64,000 nucleotides of DNA from positions 87,116 through 151,115 of the forward strand of contig KN886237.1 in assembly GCA_000934455.1 (NCBI GenBank), written 5' to 3'. The DNA comes from Apostichopus parvimensis. Lineage: Eukaryota > Echinodermata > Holothuroidea > Aspidochirotida > Stichopodidae. Position 1 is the stretch's first letter. Every line of letters begins with the position of its first letter. The position numbers were made by a program, and so were the translations under genes. This document shows, one piece after another, positions 1 to 13,500 of this stretch. A model generated the notes under the pieces. The model was not told the origin of the DNA, searched no databases, and saw only the letters and a program-made list of their open reading frames with translations.

Positions 1-1551
1 CGTGAGTAAAACATATAAATCTCAAAGTAAAGATATAGAAGGGATATTCCGTTGGCGCACCATTTAAAAATTGTAATAACGAGAACGATATTTCAGTCGA
101 GTCTGTTATAGTTGGAACCCCATATCAAATATGTTGCACTACTTCAAATGTCGAAATCTTGGGCTACTTCAGCAAGTACATCTCAGTGGGTTTTCATGTG
201 GTGGTGCGTTAATGTTTTAAAACAAGTTTTAATTAGGGTACTCCAGTTTTATCGGTGAAATATTTAGCTTTCAATGTTCTGTAGTTCAAAATTTGAATCT
301 AACACTTTCTTAAACATTATTTTCTTCTGAAAAGAAATAATGGAAATATTATATTTAATTAAAGCACATTCATATCAGCTGAATTGCCCTGATAAAAACA
401 TACATTCTGTCACAATATATCTCAGCATTTACCAAAATGCATTCCTTTGAGATGCAAAATGCTATGATGATGTTGGTTGGACATGATGATGATAGACAAT
501 TTCAGCGGTTCTGCTAAGCAACATTTGTAGCCACAATGACAAAATGATATTTTTTTTTAACATTTAAGCTTTCTATTTAGCTGAAAATAGCACATTTTTT
601 TATGTTAATCACATATTCTGAAGGGGAAGTAATGGTAGGGGGGGGGGGGGTGAGTAGTACTATGTGTCATTGGATGAGACGTTTGTACCCCAGACCATCC
701 TTGGCAAAAGTAATTTTGAAATACGTGTTAGTGAATGCTTATGATTTTGGAACCTGATGATGGCGTCGGTGTGCAGTGGAGAGTTTATGAATGGGCAGTC
801 TTTATTGCAAGAGGAAGATATTTCATACCTTCGATTGAAATCTGCTTGTAATGATGGTAATTCATACCAATGAAACAAGAACAGAATTTAGAACAGACAA
901 TACAAGGGAAATCATCAAGGCACCTTGAAACGTTACTTTCAAAATAGTTACACATTGTAAGTTTTAAACATTGCAGGAGCATCTCAATCAACAGTGTGGT
1001 CTCTCATCTTGGAGACACCTTGCACTCCAATAACATGGTTCACTTCAACTCATGAATATTCTCTTACAACATTGTATTCCAATGCTTAACTTAACCTGCC
1101 TCTTTTCCATTGTATGCTTCCACTCAATTTACAAAGTTTTAAAGGTTGAGTGGAATTATGAAAAGGATGATCATTGGACTGAATTCGTTTCACAAATACA
1201 TTTCCGCTCACATCAACAATACGTAATGCGCCTATTTTCTACTTTGTTTTTAGTTGTACCCTCAGTTGATACTGCGTGTTACTCGAACATTGGGTGCAGA
1301 GTATTCTTTTAAAGTGTCACTTTCATTCAAGACTATGATTATATATTTGACATGCTCTTACTGAATAACTATGTTGAGATTGCTTAGGAGGATTATGTTG
1401 GGAAAAGAAATTTGTTATTTTGCTTTTGCATTTATAGTAATTGTAGCAATACATAACTGCCATATATTAAACATTTTTCGTCTCATTTGTAGCTATTATT
1501 TGTTCCTTATTATGCAAATACATACATTATTTAGCATTTGTACACCCACAG
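1..1551 (+). other. 5' flank or intron upstream of the coiled-coil ZU5-UPA gene
   Basis: The window opens with C followed by GTGAGT at positions 2-7, a good splice-donor consensus, so base 1 may be the last base of an exon of the gene that continues at 1552. No convincing coding exon is seen between 8 and 1551. The stretch is AT-rich, with a poly-G run near 640-650. The first recognised exon needs one base from an upstream exon (phase 1), so the true start codon is not in the part I can read. Confidence 0.35.
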
Positions 1552-4500
1552 ATGCCAACGGTAATGCCAAACAAGAAACAACCGGTGGGCTAGCAGAACA
1601 AGTTCAAACGGTAAGCAACGTAAACTACGATGCAGAATCTGATAAAAATTGATACGTAATCTCATCAGGTGATATGTCAGAAGTGCATAATCACCCTTGA
1701 CGTATCGCATTAAGTATACAGCAAATCACCAGAGATGTTTATAATTGGCAGATAGCTGCCCAAAAAAACAAATGTATAAAGAGCTGTTTTAGTCGATTGA
1801 TACGTTTTATTAATATATTGTTAATTCAATATTCACTTACGGTAAGGACAGTTATGAAGCGGTGGAATTTAAATTACTGAACTTAAAGAGTTAGCAAGCG
1901 AAATAACGAGTTTTGAGGTAGTTTCCTGGTTTAATCACTCAAATAACAGTCACATGTTCCACTGCCCTTTAACGTGTTTTCTTCTCCAAAATGTGAACGC
2001 GCGTGAAAATAACTTATTATACATGCCGTCGACACGTGCACCGGTTAAATGCTGACAGTCTTCGAGGTTAAATCCGGACATCATATTACACAGATTACGT
2101 ATCACATGTTGTGGAAGGTCTTGTGATATGTTCCGTGATATTGCTATTATGATATTTATTCCTTTATATATGATGTCCGATGTCTAATGACATAGTGCAA
2201 AGTTCTGCTGTACTGCAAAGGAAACAGGAAGTTTGGAATAGAAAATACCGGTCAGCATTGACAAACATAGAACTTACACAAAGTTCCACAGGGGGTTCAA
2301 TTAGATTCGCCAGGACTATGGCAGCTATACTATCTTAACATTTGTTGTTAAAAGAATGCACATACACGAAGTACAATAACAGTGGAGGTTAACCCCGAAA
2401 ACACCACATGATCCTTCATGGAAGATGCTTTTAAGGTCTCCGAACTTGTGTAAGTGGTTTAGCCTTCGACTTCATACACCTAAGCTCACTGATTCAAACA
2501 GGTCTATAGCCAACACGAGACTGTAATTTAAGCGATCCTTTACAGTACATTGGCTAAATACAAGTTACGTCAAGCTGAAAATTAAACCGATCTGTATTTT
2601 GTTTACCTTAATGTATAAATTGGTCCTTGTAGTATCACCTTCACATATTACGTTTTGCCTTCTCTCCCCCATATGATAAATACATCTAATGATATACGTT
2701 TATTATGTGAGACCCAATAAATACAGTGTGGTGACAAACTTTGGTTACATAACCAATACCATTAACAGTAATCGAAAGATTACAAATAACACTACATTAA
2801 ACACATGGAAGGAAAAATAGCATTATTAAACGCTTTTATTTTCTTAAAATATTCCATCAGTGCAATAATATAAAAACATATAAATAAATCAGTACTAGGT
2901 TGTTAGCAGATTATGAAACATGTGTTTTCCCAGCACAATTTTAATATACCGGGGTATTGAGGGCATTTCAAGCCATAGAATAGACACTTAAAAAGATTTG
3001 ATACTCTTCTTCAAATCTCATTTTCGTATGCACAGATCGCAGTAAATCTGCTACATTCCTGTTCACTTTGATCATATTAACCATATTGGGATTACAGCTA
3101 TACTGATCATGTTAAGTGTTTTATTTGAAGTCCAGCGCTACAGTTTTCATGAATGAAGACATGTATAATGGAATTCTTGTCCGAAAGTAGATCTGTATAG
3201 TTGTATCAGTCTTGAGGAAACTCTGAATTGCGCTAAGGACAGGAAATAAAGATATTAAAAAGGATTTAAAAACTAAACTTGTTATTTACATGGAGAGTCG
3301 GGAAACTTATTTCAAGGAACAGTTGCTCACGAAACATGTCTTTCTGCAGATATGATGACATGTGTTTCAGGTGTACAGAATTAATCAAATTCTTTGAAGG
3401 TAACAATGGCAAGTATTTGTTTATCCATTTTCATATCTGCTAGTTAGGCAAACGGGACACACATATCCTAAAAATATGTATAAGCTAGGATCGCCATGAC
3501 TGTTTTGTGTTGAAACATTTGAATTTTAAGTTGTCATATTGAAGGAATACAATCCTTTTCTTAAAAAGAATCCTAGTGGCATATAACTTCAAATAATAAT
3601 AATTAAACGCTGGCTATGCAAAAAAACGAGGATAATCCTATCATCTTTTTAGAATTTTGGATACCAGCCACATCAATGAGTATAGATCTGGCGTAACAAT
3701 ATATTTCCAGATTGTTTTTTTTGTTTTCAATATTTCTTGATTACGTACATATTGGAACGTCAGTATATTGCTTTTAACTGTTATACTTTAACTCTCGTGA
3801 TCCAGGAGACTCCCACAGACTTCACAATGCTCAAGAAGGAACTTCTTGCAACTCTAGGGGAGAAAAAACCTCAGCAGCAAAACCTGTTAAAACTGTTTGA
3901 TGAGCTACAAAGAAAGTGTAAGTACATTTTGGTAGTTCTCAAGTAACACCGGCCTAAAACAATAATGGTACCTTATGAGGCGTCCATTATTGTTTTCCTC
4001 TACACCGCTTGTTATTGATAAACCATTAATTGTTGCGGAGTTGCAATGTTATGACACTACATGTATAGCGTATCAGGTTAACAAAACGAGATGACGTTGA
4101 GTTGTTCAGTATAACTACTTCTCGTAAAAGAGTACCATGTTCTGATGTCTTGCATGTCACTAAATACCTTATATTCCTGTATGTTAGAGAAGTAACGAAC
4201 GTTTCTCAGGTCGAGCGTTAATTTACTAAAATTGTAGAGAAGTATAAAACTTGTCTGTTATGCTTTACTGCCCCTCTAGCATAAACACACCTTTTTTTTC
4301 GGTAAACACAGTTTTGATGGTTTGCCTAATTGTTAGGTAACATCGATGCCCGATTCCCCATAATATGCTGTGTTCTGTCCCAAATTAATAACAATCGACC
4401 GGAAAGTATTCTTTTATTTGTCAAAGGGATGCATTTCATGCATGTTGTATTAAAAGAAAAGTCAGCAATGACTGGATTACATACATAGGGAGTGTCCATC

Positions 4501-7500
4501 ACAAATATAACACTATATAATCCCAATACATGTAATGTGCATGGGAATGATATATTGTAGTTAGTTGGCTGTGACAGCCTAATAGTCCCTTTTTTGGTGT
4601 CCATAGCAACGGATGTCGATCATGGTGTTACAAGAATAGGTGGGGAAGGTCAATGAAGTTTCAAAAATGTGTATCGCAAGATCCAACTAATATGTAGGGG
4701 TTATGTACTTTACATCACGTTTGATTGGTGTATGTCAATTTGCCCAGGAGTGATGACGATTACCAAAACGGTCATAAATAACTAAAATGTTGGCTTCGTT
4801 TTTTTCTTGAATTTACGTGTGTATCATATTTCACCAGAATCACTCAAGAAATAACAACGTTAAACTTAGTTCTACTCATATAGAGAAATCGAAATCAGAT
4901 GGAAATTACTAGCTAGAAATTATACACCTGCTCTAAATACGTCTGCTCAAATGATAAGCTCAATTCATATTTACCGTCAGTCAATACTGTATCTCACATC
5001 CGCAGATGAAAACTACAATGCCAATATTGAAACAAAGGAAAGGCAACTGCATGAAAGCAAAACGGTAAGTTATATGTGTTTGGTAACAAATTAGAACTTC
5101 ATAATTTGGCTTTTTAACGCAAATCCCCCTTCTTTACTTTGATGGTTTGGGGGATCTGCGGGAGGTTTGACTGGTACAACATGAATAAAACGGACATGCT
5201 CGGTGAAACAAATTAGCTACTTCAAATAATAGTAGTAGAATAATTTCTCAAAGGAGCTACACGAACAGACGTGATAGTGTTGTATGCAGTAAAGGCGTCT
5301 ACGTCTATACAGTGAACACGCTGACAGTTGCTGAAATACCAACAAACGAATTATAGAGTGTTGAAAAGGCTGGTCTGCGATATTTTTTGGCACTAGATCC
5401 TTACGATGGTGTAGGAAGGTTTTTAATAGAGGTACGCGTTTGGTAGAAAGCTAGCAGGATTTGGGGTCTTCACGGATCTCTTTCTTTCTGTAGGTGCTAA
5501 CATAACGGTGGAACAGGAGAGACATTATAGACCCAATTAAGTATGTTCTTCTGTATTACTATCACTTGTTATCAAAGTTGTGACATAAACTTCGGAATCG
5601 TGACGAATTAAGAGGTAGTTAAAACTGATCATTAGATTGTCTAGCAATCTCTTTGCTGCTTCATAGGATTCGTTTTAGTGACCTAGCAGCTCCGTGGAGG
5701 AGAAGTGGAGCATAATCTTGGACTGGCGTATACCTAAGAGAGAAATATGAAAATAAATGAGAATATTCCGGAATGATCATCATCTTTTGCCCCGTAATGC
5801 ACTACATTTTTTAAGACATCTGTGCTGATCAGGAAAAAACCAACGTTGATGACTTGTGGCGTGGATTCTTTAGCCTGATACGGCATCTACCTCGGCTTTT
5901 TTAGGCAGGTCCAGTAAAAAAAGCGGCCCTTGCCTCGAGTCTTCCTAGAGGTCGAATCCGGTGTTGCGCTGGACGCAGAGGACCTCTTAGCTTGCAATTG
6001 CTGTGACGCTAGCTTCGCGAAATTCGACTTGTTTATCGAGTCTCCTCCTGTACCATTGAATTACACTTATAAGACGCGTCCCCGTTGAACTTGTCTTTCT
6101 ACTCTCCCGCTGGCTATTTAGTAGCTGCAAGAACATTCGACTTGGGTACAAGCATCATTTTCACATACCTTATTGTGAGCTTGTCATAATTCAACTGTTG
6201 AAGAGACGTTGGAGAAGATGCAATGATGCCGACGGAATCCGAGGTTGAAAAAAAACTAGAGTACGTCTTCTACTTTATGAACTTTGTGTTGCTGTATCCT
6301 GTGGTGCAGGTGTGGAGGTGCCTGTGGCGGATCGTGCTGCTTCGGCGCTTAGAACGGCGAGACAATAGTTGATAACTGATGTACCGAGGGTTGGAATATC
6401 GCTTTCAAGTGAGACTGTAGCTGCGTACATTCTGAAGAGGGAGCCTGCGTTCCAGCCCAGTCCAGTGGACTAAGTCGGTCTCGACTATGACTTTTATCAC
6501 GCCTGTGTTTGTTAATCTGCAGTGGTGATGGACCTCGTACCAGTGGGAACACGCTTCTGTTTCTGGCTTTGAGTTCCCTCTGAAATCGCGGGTTCGGTGA
6601 ACCCGGACACGTTGTGATCTGGAGGACTGTTGATGCCGTCGGTGCTGCTCACTTCCCGAAATCCAATTGGATTTGGCAAACCTGTACTACGCACGGACTC
6701 AAGTAGTGTCACCGAGACGACGCCCAGGGATTGCTGAACAACGTAGTCGGAGGTTTCAACCCGTTTATTTTGCACATGTGGTTCAACAGGACCACGGTGA
6801 AAACTATAAAGTAACAATATGAAAACATTTCATATACAAACATTGGTGAAACAAACATATGAATTTGCACAAATCAATAATAACATAATACAGCATAAGA
6901 TTTCCCCTTATAAAAAATGTAAACAAGTAAGAAGTATAACAAATAACATTTTGTAACATGACACAACATATAGAGTAAGATTGACAACAATTACATTCTT
7001 AATTCTACATTCTGATATAGCCTTAACAGCGTGCAGACCGAACACTTAATCGTAGTTCTCCATTCCTTACATGCCATCTGAAAAGACATTTAAGGCTGAA
7101 AACAATTACGACATGCTTTGCAGCCACGAAATTACCATGAGCTTAACGTTCATTGCCTTATATATAAAAATGTTGCGTCTCAACTTAATACTTACTCATG
7201 GTGATGATAATGATAGTGATGATGATGGAGACGACGACGACGGTGACGATGGAGATGACGTCGAAAACGACGATGATACCATTGATAATGATGGTGATGG
7301 TAGAGGTTTTATTCGATAAGGAAGAAAAAATATATGATTTAACATGAGCATATAAATAAAACAAATCTACGTATAGGCAGAGCCCGCTCCATAAACACTT
7401 GAAGAGACAAAATAGAGGTAAGGAAACTAGAACAACAATCGGTTTGCAGCAAAGGAAAAAAAAAGAAGGTAAAAGAACGTTTTGTTCAATATTTTCCCGC

Positions 7501-10500
7501 TTTGTAATAAACAAGTATGAAGCAACTATTAATGCAAACAAAAGTAGGAGATTGCTAAAGATGCTACTTAACACAATTGAGAGAACTTATGTTATAAAGT
7601 GGACGATCAAATTAATATTGGAAACAGAATTCCTTCGTATACCTTCGAAGTTATTTTAGTATCACAATTATTACTGTCAGCCCCCGTTAACAGTAAGAGT
7701 GAATGCTATTACGTTTGTTTGATTTCTATAATACAGGCTGAGAGCGCTTTGGAAAAGTCAGAAAAGACAACTTTTGTGCTAGAGAAAGAACTGGAAGACA
7801 AAGATACACGTTCGTTAGAAGAGGAACGCAAAATTGAAGGACAGAAAACGTCCTTATTATCGGTGAGTGTACCGAAAAACAATACAATAAATATATCTCG
7901 AGGAATCGGATGTTATCTTAACTTGCCGATTTGGAATCGTTCTGTTATTGTAACAAACATATCATTTTGTTCAATTATTATTAATCTTTCTATAGTCAAG
8001 CGAAATGATAAAAGAACAAGAGGATATGAGTACAGAACTTAACGGTCAACAGAAGATACTGAAAGAAATGTTGGTACAAGTAAAAGAAGAATTAACTCGT
8101 GAAGAAAGATCTAGTGATCAGGTAAGGAAACAACGCTACTGTATTTCGTTGTAAAACCAGCCGGAATAGCACATGTCCAATTGGGAACTACTTGGTATAC
8201 ATTCAGGGCATGAATGTCCCCTGTGTGTTTGCAAATTAGCCACTGTCATACGTTCAGAAGAAATCCTCGCATACTACAATTGATATTGAAAGAGTATATG
8301 CGCCATGTAAGATTTGTATTCATCTTATAGAGACTAGCCATACAGATACAACAGGCCAAAATACTCGATTAGTATCGGTAGATACATATCGTATTAATCA
8401 TTAGTCAGGTTTATTATTTTCTTACTATTGATGTGATTTTAGGATTTCTTATGTAGTAACTGTGTGAAATGACTCATCAGTATACATTTAGGAGCTAGGG
8501 ATACGAGAGAGCGTAATATTTTTTGTTTTTATCAGAATAGAAAAGGAAAAAATATCTATGGTACTGGAGAGATATAGAGCTTTCCTTTCTCGTTTTCAAG
8601 GTGGGCAAATTTGTCGCAATGTCAGACAGCAACAATAATCTTAATTGTAATAAGCCATGTTTCCTTGTGTAATACGTGTACTTACAATGCCCATTAACAA
8701 ATGACACGTTACTTTATTAAGAATGATACCCAAAGGAGAGAATAACCGGCTAAATTTACGACGTCAACTTATTACAAAAAACGAAAGCCATTTTAGTGCC
8801 AAAAACAGGAGGTTGCTTTGGACAAACATATTTACTATTTAACTAGTCTGAATGCAAAACTAAAATTATTTAGCTCATTATATATATATTTTCTTCACTG
8901 GCCATATTGTTCTTGTATTGAAAGACACAATTTGTCAGGAACTTACAAAATTATATGCTTGGTTCTCAGCCAAAGAAACATTCCCTTAATTTAAGACTAA
9001 TTATATTGTTTTCATAAATAATAAGAGCATGCAGCATTAATACCGTGACATTTCAATGGATGGAAAATATCTCAAAAGTGTGGATAATACAAAGTTTCTA
9101 GAGGTTATTATTGACTTTAACTTGAAGTGGAATAACGTCTCAATAAAAAAAGATGTCAAATGCCAAATGACGAAACATGGTCAAATATTTTTCTTGCAGC
9201 TATTTTAATAGTTGAATTTACAAAAAGTTACCAAGTAATTAAGATTACTTGCTCTACAAGTATCCACAGTCTTAGATGAATATACGACAGTGATATACAG
9301 TAGCGTAGAAATTATATTGATTATTTAAATACCTAGAACAGGCGCGTATCCAGGATTTTGTAACCCGGGGTGCGCGAAATACTATCTAGGCGGAGCGCCA
9401 CCATCGGTTGGCGCGCAGCGTACAAGAACATTTCTGGTTTTGATCCCCCCCAGATCACCGGAAATGGCACTTCACGGGCTTGAAATGACCAACCAGATGT
9501 ACACTTTTGCCCTTTGCACTTTTTTCCATAGATATGGCTTAAAGCCATAACATAATATGTGAACACATTTATCATTTGTTTCGAGGGGGGGGGGGGGTTA
9601 CTACAGTTGACTTTTTATATATGGTTTGGGTGAACGTGAAATATGGTTATACACTTAATACATACACAATTTTTACTGTTATATGTAACATAACATGGCA
9701 CTGTTGGCCAGTGGCGTAGAGAGGTAATTTTGAGTGGGGGGGGGGGCTGAAGACTGATGGCCGGCCTGGGGGAGGGGTCTAAATTTTTTTGCATTTCCAG
9801 GTGGCCTCAGATGCAATTTGGTGCAATATAGCACACTTCAACACCCACTCCATTTTGTAAATAATTTTGCATTTTCACCTGGCCTTAAATGCAATTTGGT
9901 GCTCCAAATGAGATTTTTTTCTCATTTGGAAATGAAAAAGGGGTTTTCTGACTTGCGGAACGGGGAGGCGGAATGATACTTCCGCCCCATATTTTTCACT
10001 GGGGGGGGGGGCTGGCGCCCCAGCCCCCCAGCCCCCCAGCCCCCCGGTTCCTACGCCCTTGCTGTTGGCATATATAATGGTGAACTAACAGCTAGTTACA
10101 TCCTACTTGGTGAGAAGGAAAAGAACCCTAGGACATTGCACTAGACATTTGAGGTATTCTGGACGGAATGTTCTTTAACATTACAGCATGCTATTTATAA
10201 GTAATGGTTTTATTCCCTTGATGTGACATAATTGGTCATGGCCTTTTGTTACAACTACTACAACAGCTAGCAGAATATATTTCCATTTGCACTCAAGAGA
10301 ATGATCTCACAAGAGATAAGACAGATAATTGCAACATCTTGGTTAAAATTAATATGAACATCAACACCAATCAAACAATACTTATTGGCTGCTTGTCGCC
10401 ATTACAACTCCTAAATATGATTGCCAACATCAGGAGATAACATGTTGTGGACTATATCTGAGGTAAGAAACACACTTTTTGCTAAACCCATGTCACCACT

Positions 10501-13500
10501 GAACTTACTTTGGAACCTTTCCTGCATTTCTTCACTAGAAAGTTTGAAACAGTTGTCAGTCTTGGCCTGATCATTTTGGAATCATTAGGTCCAGGATCAC
10601 TCACTTGGTGTAGTGAAATTGGATTGGCAACACAGGCTGCTACAATTCTCTCCAGGAACTCTGGTATGTAGCTGTAGTCCTTAGGTACTTTGACGGGTAC
10701 TGAATGCCATTCATTGACTGCCTTGGAATATTTTGTCGTCAATCTGTGAGAGTACATAGCAGTTGCATTATTTTATTTTCACACATTCCATTTTCAGTTA
10801 AAAATAAACAGAAAATTTCATCATGGTTTTGATGATGTAACCTGGGTTATTTTTGTATAAATCTGAAATACAGTTCAATAAAGATGTACAACATACTTGA
10901 TAAAGGTAAAACAGCAAGGAGGTTGATATTAGACAAACCTATTCACAATGACAGTTGATAACCTACATAACCACTGTTAGGCCTTTCGTACACTGTGTGA
11001 TAAATCAGCAAAACAAACATGAGAGCTGCCCTTCATGCTCTGTTCACAAGGTTTTAAAATGTTGACATATCTTGACCCCAAATGATTTTTGACCTCCATC
11101 GAAACCAGTAGGCTACTTGCAGACAATGTAATATACCTTCATACTTACTATGAGATGTCTCTAAGCTTCCTGCTTACAATGTCTTAGTTACAAACAGGGC
11201 ATCACAAACACACATACCATCATGAGTGCATATGTCTATGGTTTCATAAAAACCAAGAAAAGTTGTACCATGTATTGAGGCACTGGAAATTGGCTTTACA
11301 TGGTACAGCAGACCTTTAATAGTATCATTACATATTGGCAAACATTGCACAACGACATGTATACCAAAAGTCGTTTCTTTGAAAGAAATGATAAATGCTT
11401 AAAGTACACTAGTCTGTTGCACCATGAAAAAAACATGGTAACTTTACATGGTGACTTCTACCTATCTGGCAATGTGGTGTAATACATTAAACATACAGTA
11501 CTCACTTGACATTCCATCTCCATCGATGGCATTGGGACGATTTCGATGATGATTGAAATCAATGGCAGCAAGGCGGTTTCTACATAAGTATCCAATGTAG
11601 CTGATGAAAGACAAGATAGTACTTTTGCACAATACATAAAACTTGTCTTACTGTAATTTTAAAGTGACAAAATCATACAGTTAGTAGAAATGAGTTTGCT
11701 ACCATACTTTCATCTGACTTGTCACTTGAACCCTATATGTTCAATAATAAAATTGGTTCATGACGTAATCAATTAATAGCAATGGCATGCTACCGGGTGC
11801 GATTTTTATCCCTAACAGGTTTGCAATTACGGAGTTTTCATCCAATCAGATGGCTCGTGACGTCAGCATCAATAACTAACATCGTTTTGAAATTCGAAGA
11901 CGTACACTGAATAACACAATGACACTTAATTTAGTCTAGTTACGGGGTTTCCCTTCACAGGCCCTAACTTCACTTTTAATGCTTGTATCACATGCTGACC
12001 TTACTTATGATACATACGCTACATTCTGTTGGGTTCGTCTTTACGTTATCCAAGATTCGTGAGCCGTTCTATTGCAATCGGAGTTCGTTTCGTGGAATGG
12101 GTAGGCCTGCACTAAAATCACCTTCACGACGCGAGTTCACGAGTCTTGAATGAATATACGCAAAACAGTATAATGTACCGTATGATATTTTCCCGTCACT
12201 GCACTGTGTACACAGTTATAATACCTATAGGCCTACAGCGCATGTGTGATGTACCCTTTACGAAACTTTCACTGTGCGATGTTATCGATTAATGCCTTCA
12301 AAGGAAACTGCGATCAGAGTAGATCATACAATACTAGTGTGCTCAATATGTCAAAAACAATTTCAAACACATCAACATATATTTACGAAAAACTTCGGGT
12401 AATTTTGAACGGGTATATCCTCGTTGCAACGAATGAATGCAGACATTTGGTAATCTCGAAGTAAAGGTTTCTATCGTGATGACGTAACTTTCCGACCAAT
12501 CATGAGCGACTATATACACACAATTGCAAACCTGTTTGGGAAAAATAAATTTGCCTGCCGGGTATTGTTAGGGAGACTGGTGGGGGGGGGGGGGTGTAAA
12601 TGCTGTTTGACTACACTTTTAGGAATGGAAACATGAAAAGATGGTATACACAAATATCTTTTGGAACTTTCAGTCAAAATACATATAGTAGGGTATGTGT
12701 GTGAGTCCTAATTCATTTGACAGGTGTCTACTTTTGTTCTCATCTCTACCAGCTGTATTACATAGTCCACCTAGTTGTTTTCATACAAGAAAGAGGAGAC
12801 AGTGCTGTTCACAGTTGTGCCTATTGATAAACATGTCTTCTTTGTTCTGATTGGGATCAAATTTATCTCAAACTCAAAGCTTGCATTTATCTCATATTGA
12901 TAGACATTTTGATGTTGGCAATTACTATTTCTGAATTTCATGAACATTGTGAAGCAGGGAAGGGGTGGAACTTAACCCTTGAGAAATTTGTTATCAGTTA
13001 CCATTAATTTAAAATATTTTTAATGACATTTAGATATGAATTACCCACACAACCAGGTTTGGCAGTCAACTACGTACTTACACTTCATGACAATGCTTGC
13101 AGGAATCTAGCCTTGCAATACCTCCTCCCTCCCCAACACCTGGAAAACCATATTTACGCCAGCGATAATGCGGGCAGCACTGGACCTTAGTCAACAGCTA
13201 GCAAATGCTGTATTCATATCGGCTTCCTTCTAATTTCAATTGATAAATTATTAATGGCAGCTTGATCGTTCTTTGCAGGGGGTGGGTGGGTGGGGGCCTT
13301 AGTTTCCTACCCAATTTATGGCAGCGTATTTATGGTAGGAAACTATTTTTTTCAGGGGAGGAAAGCAACGATTCTCTGGGAAGGAAATGCAATATTGCAA
13401 ATTGGCTAGGCTATGTGAAAGAGTATATTTGGGTAGGCCTGGTGAAGCAACTTTAGTAAATGAAATTGATGATTTAGGAGAGGAAAATAACGATATTAGT

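Noticed and set aside
7071-7319. Asp-rich open frame from the GAT/GAC repeat
   Set aside because: It is a simple trinucleotide repeat inside an intron with no splice sites and no coding pattern outside the repeat.
7399-7659. Lys/Arg-rich plus-strand open frame just before exon 4
   Set aside because: No acceptor in frame, low-complexity A-rich sequence, and it does not join the exon at 7737 in phase.
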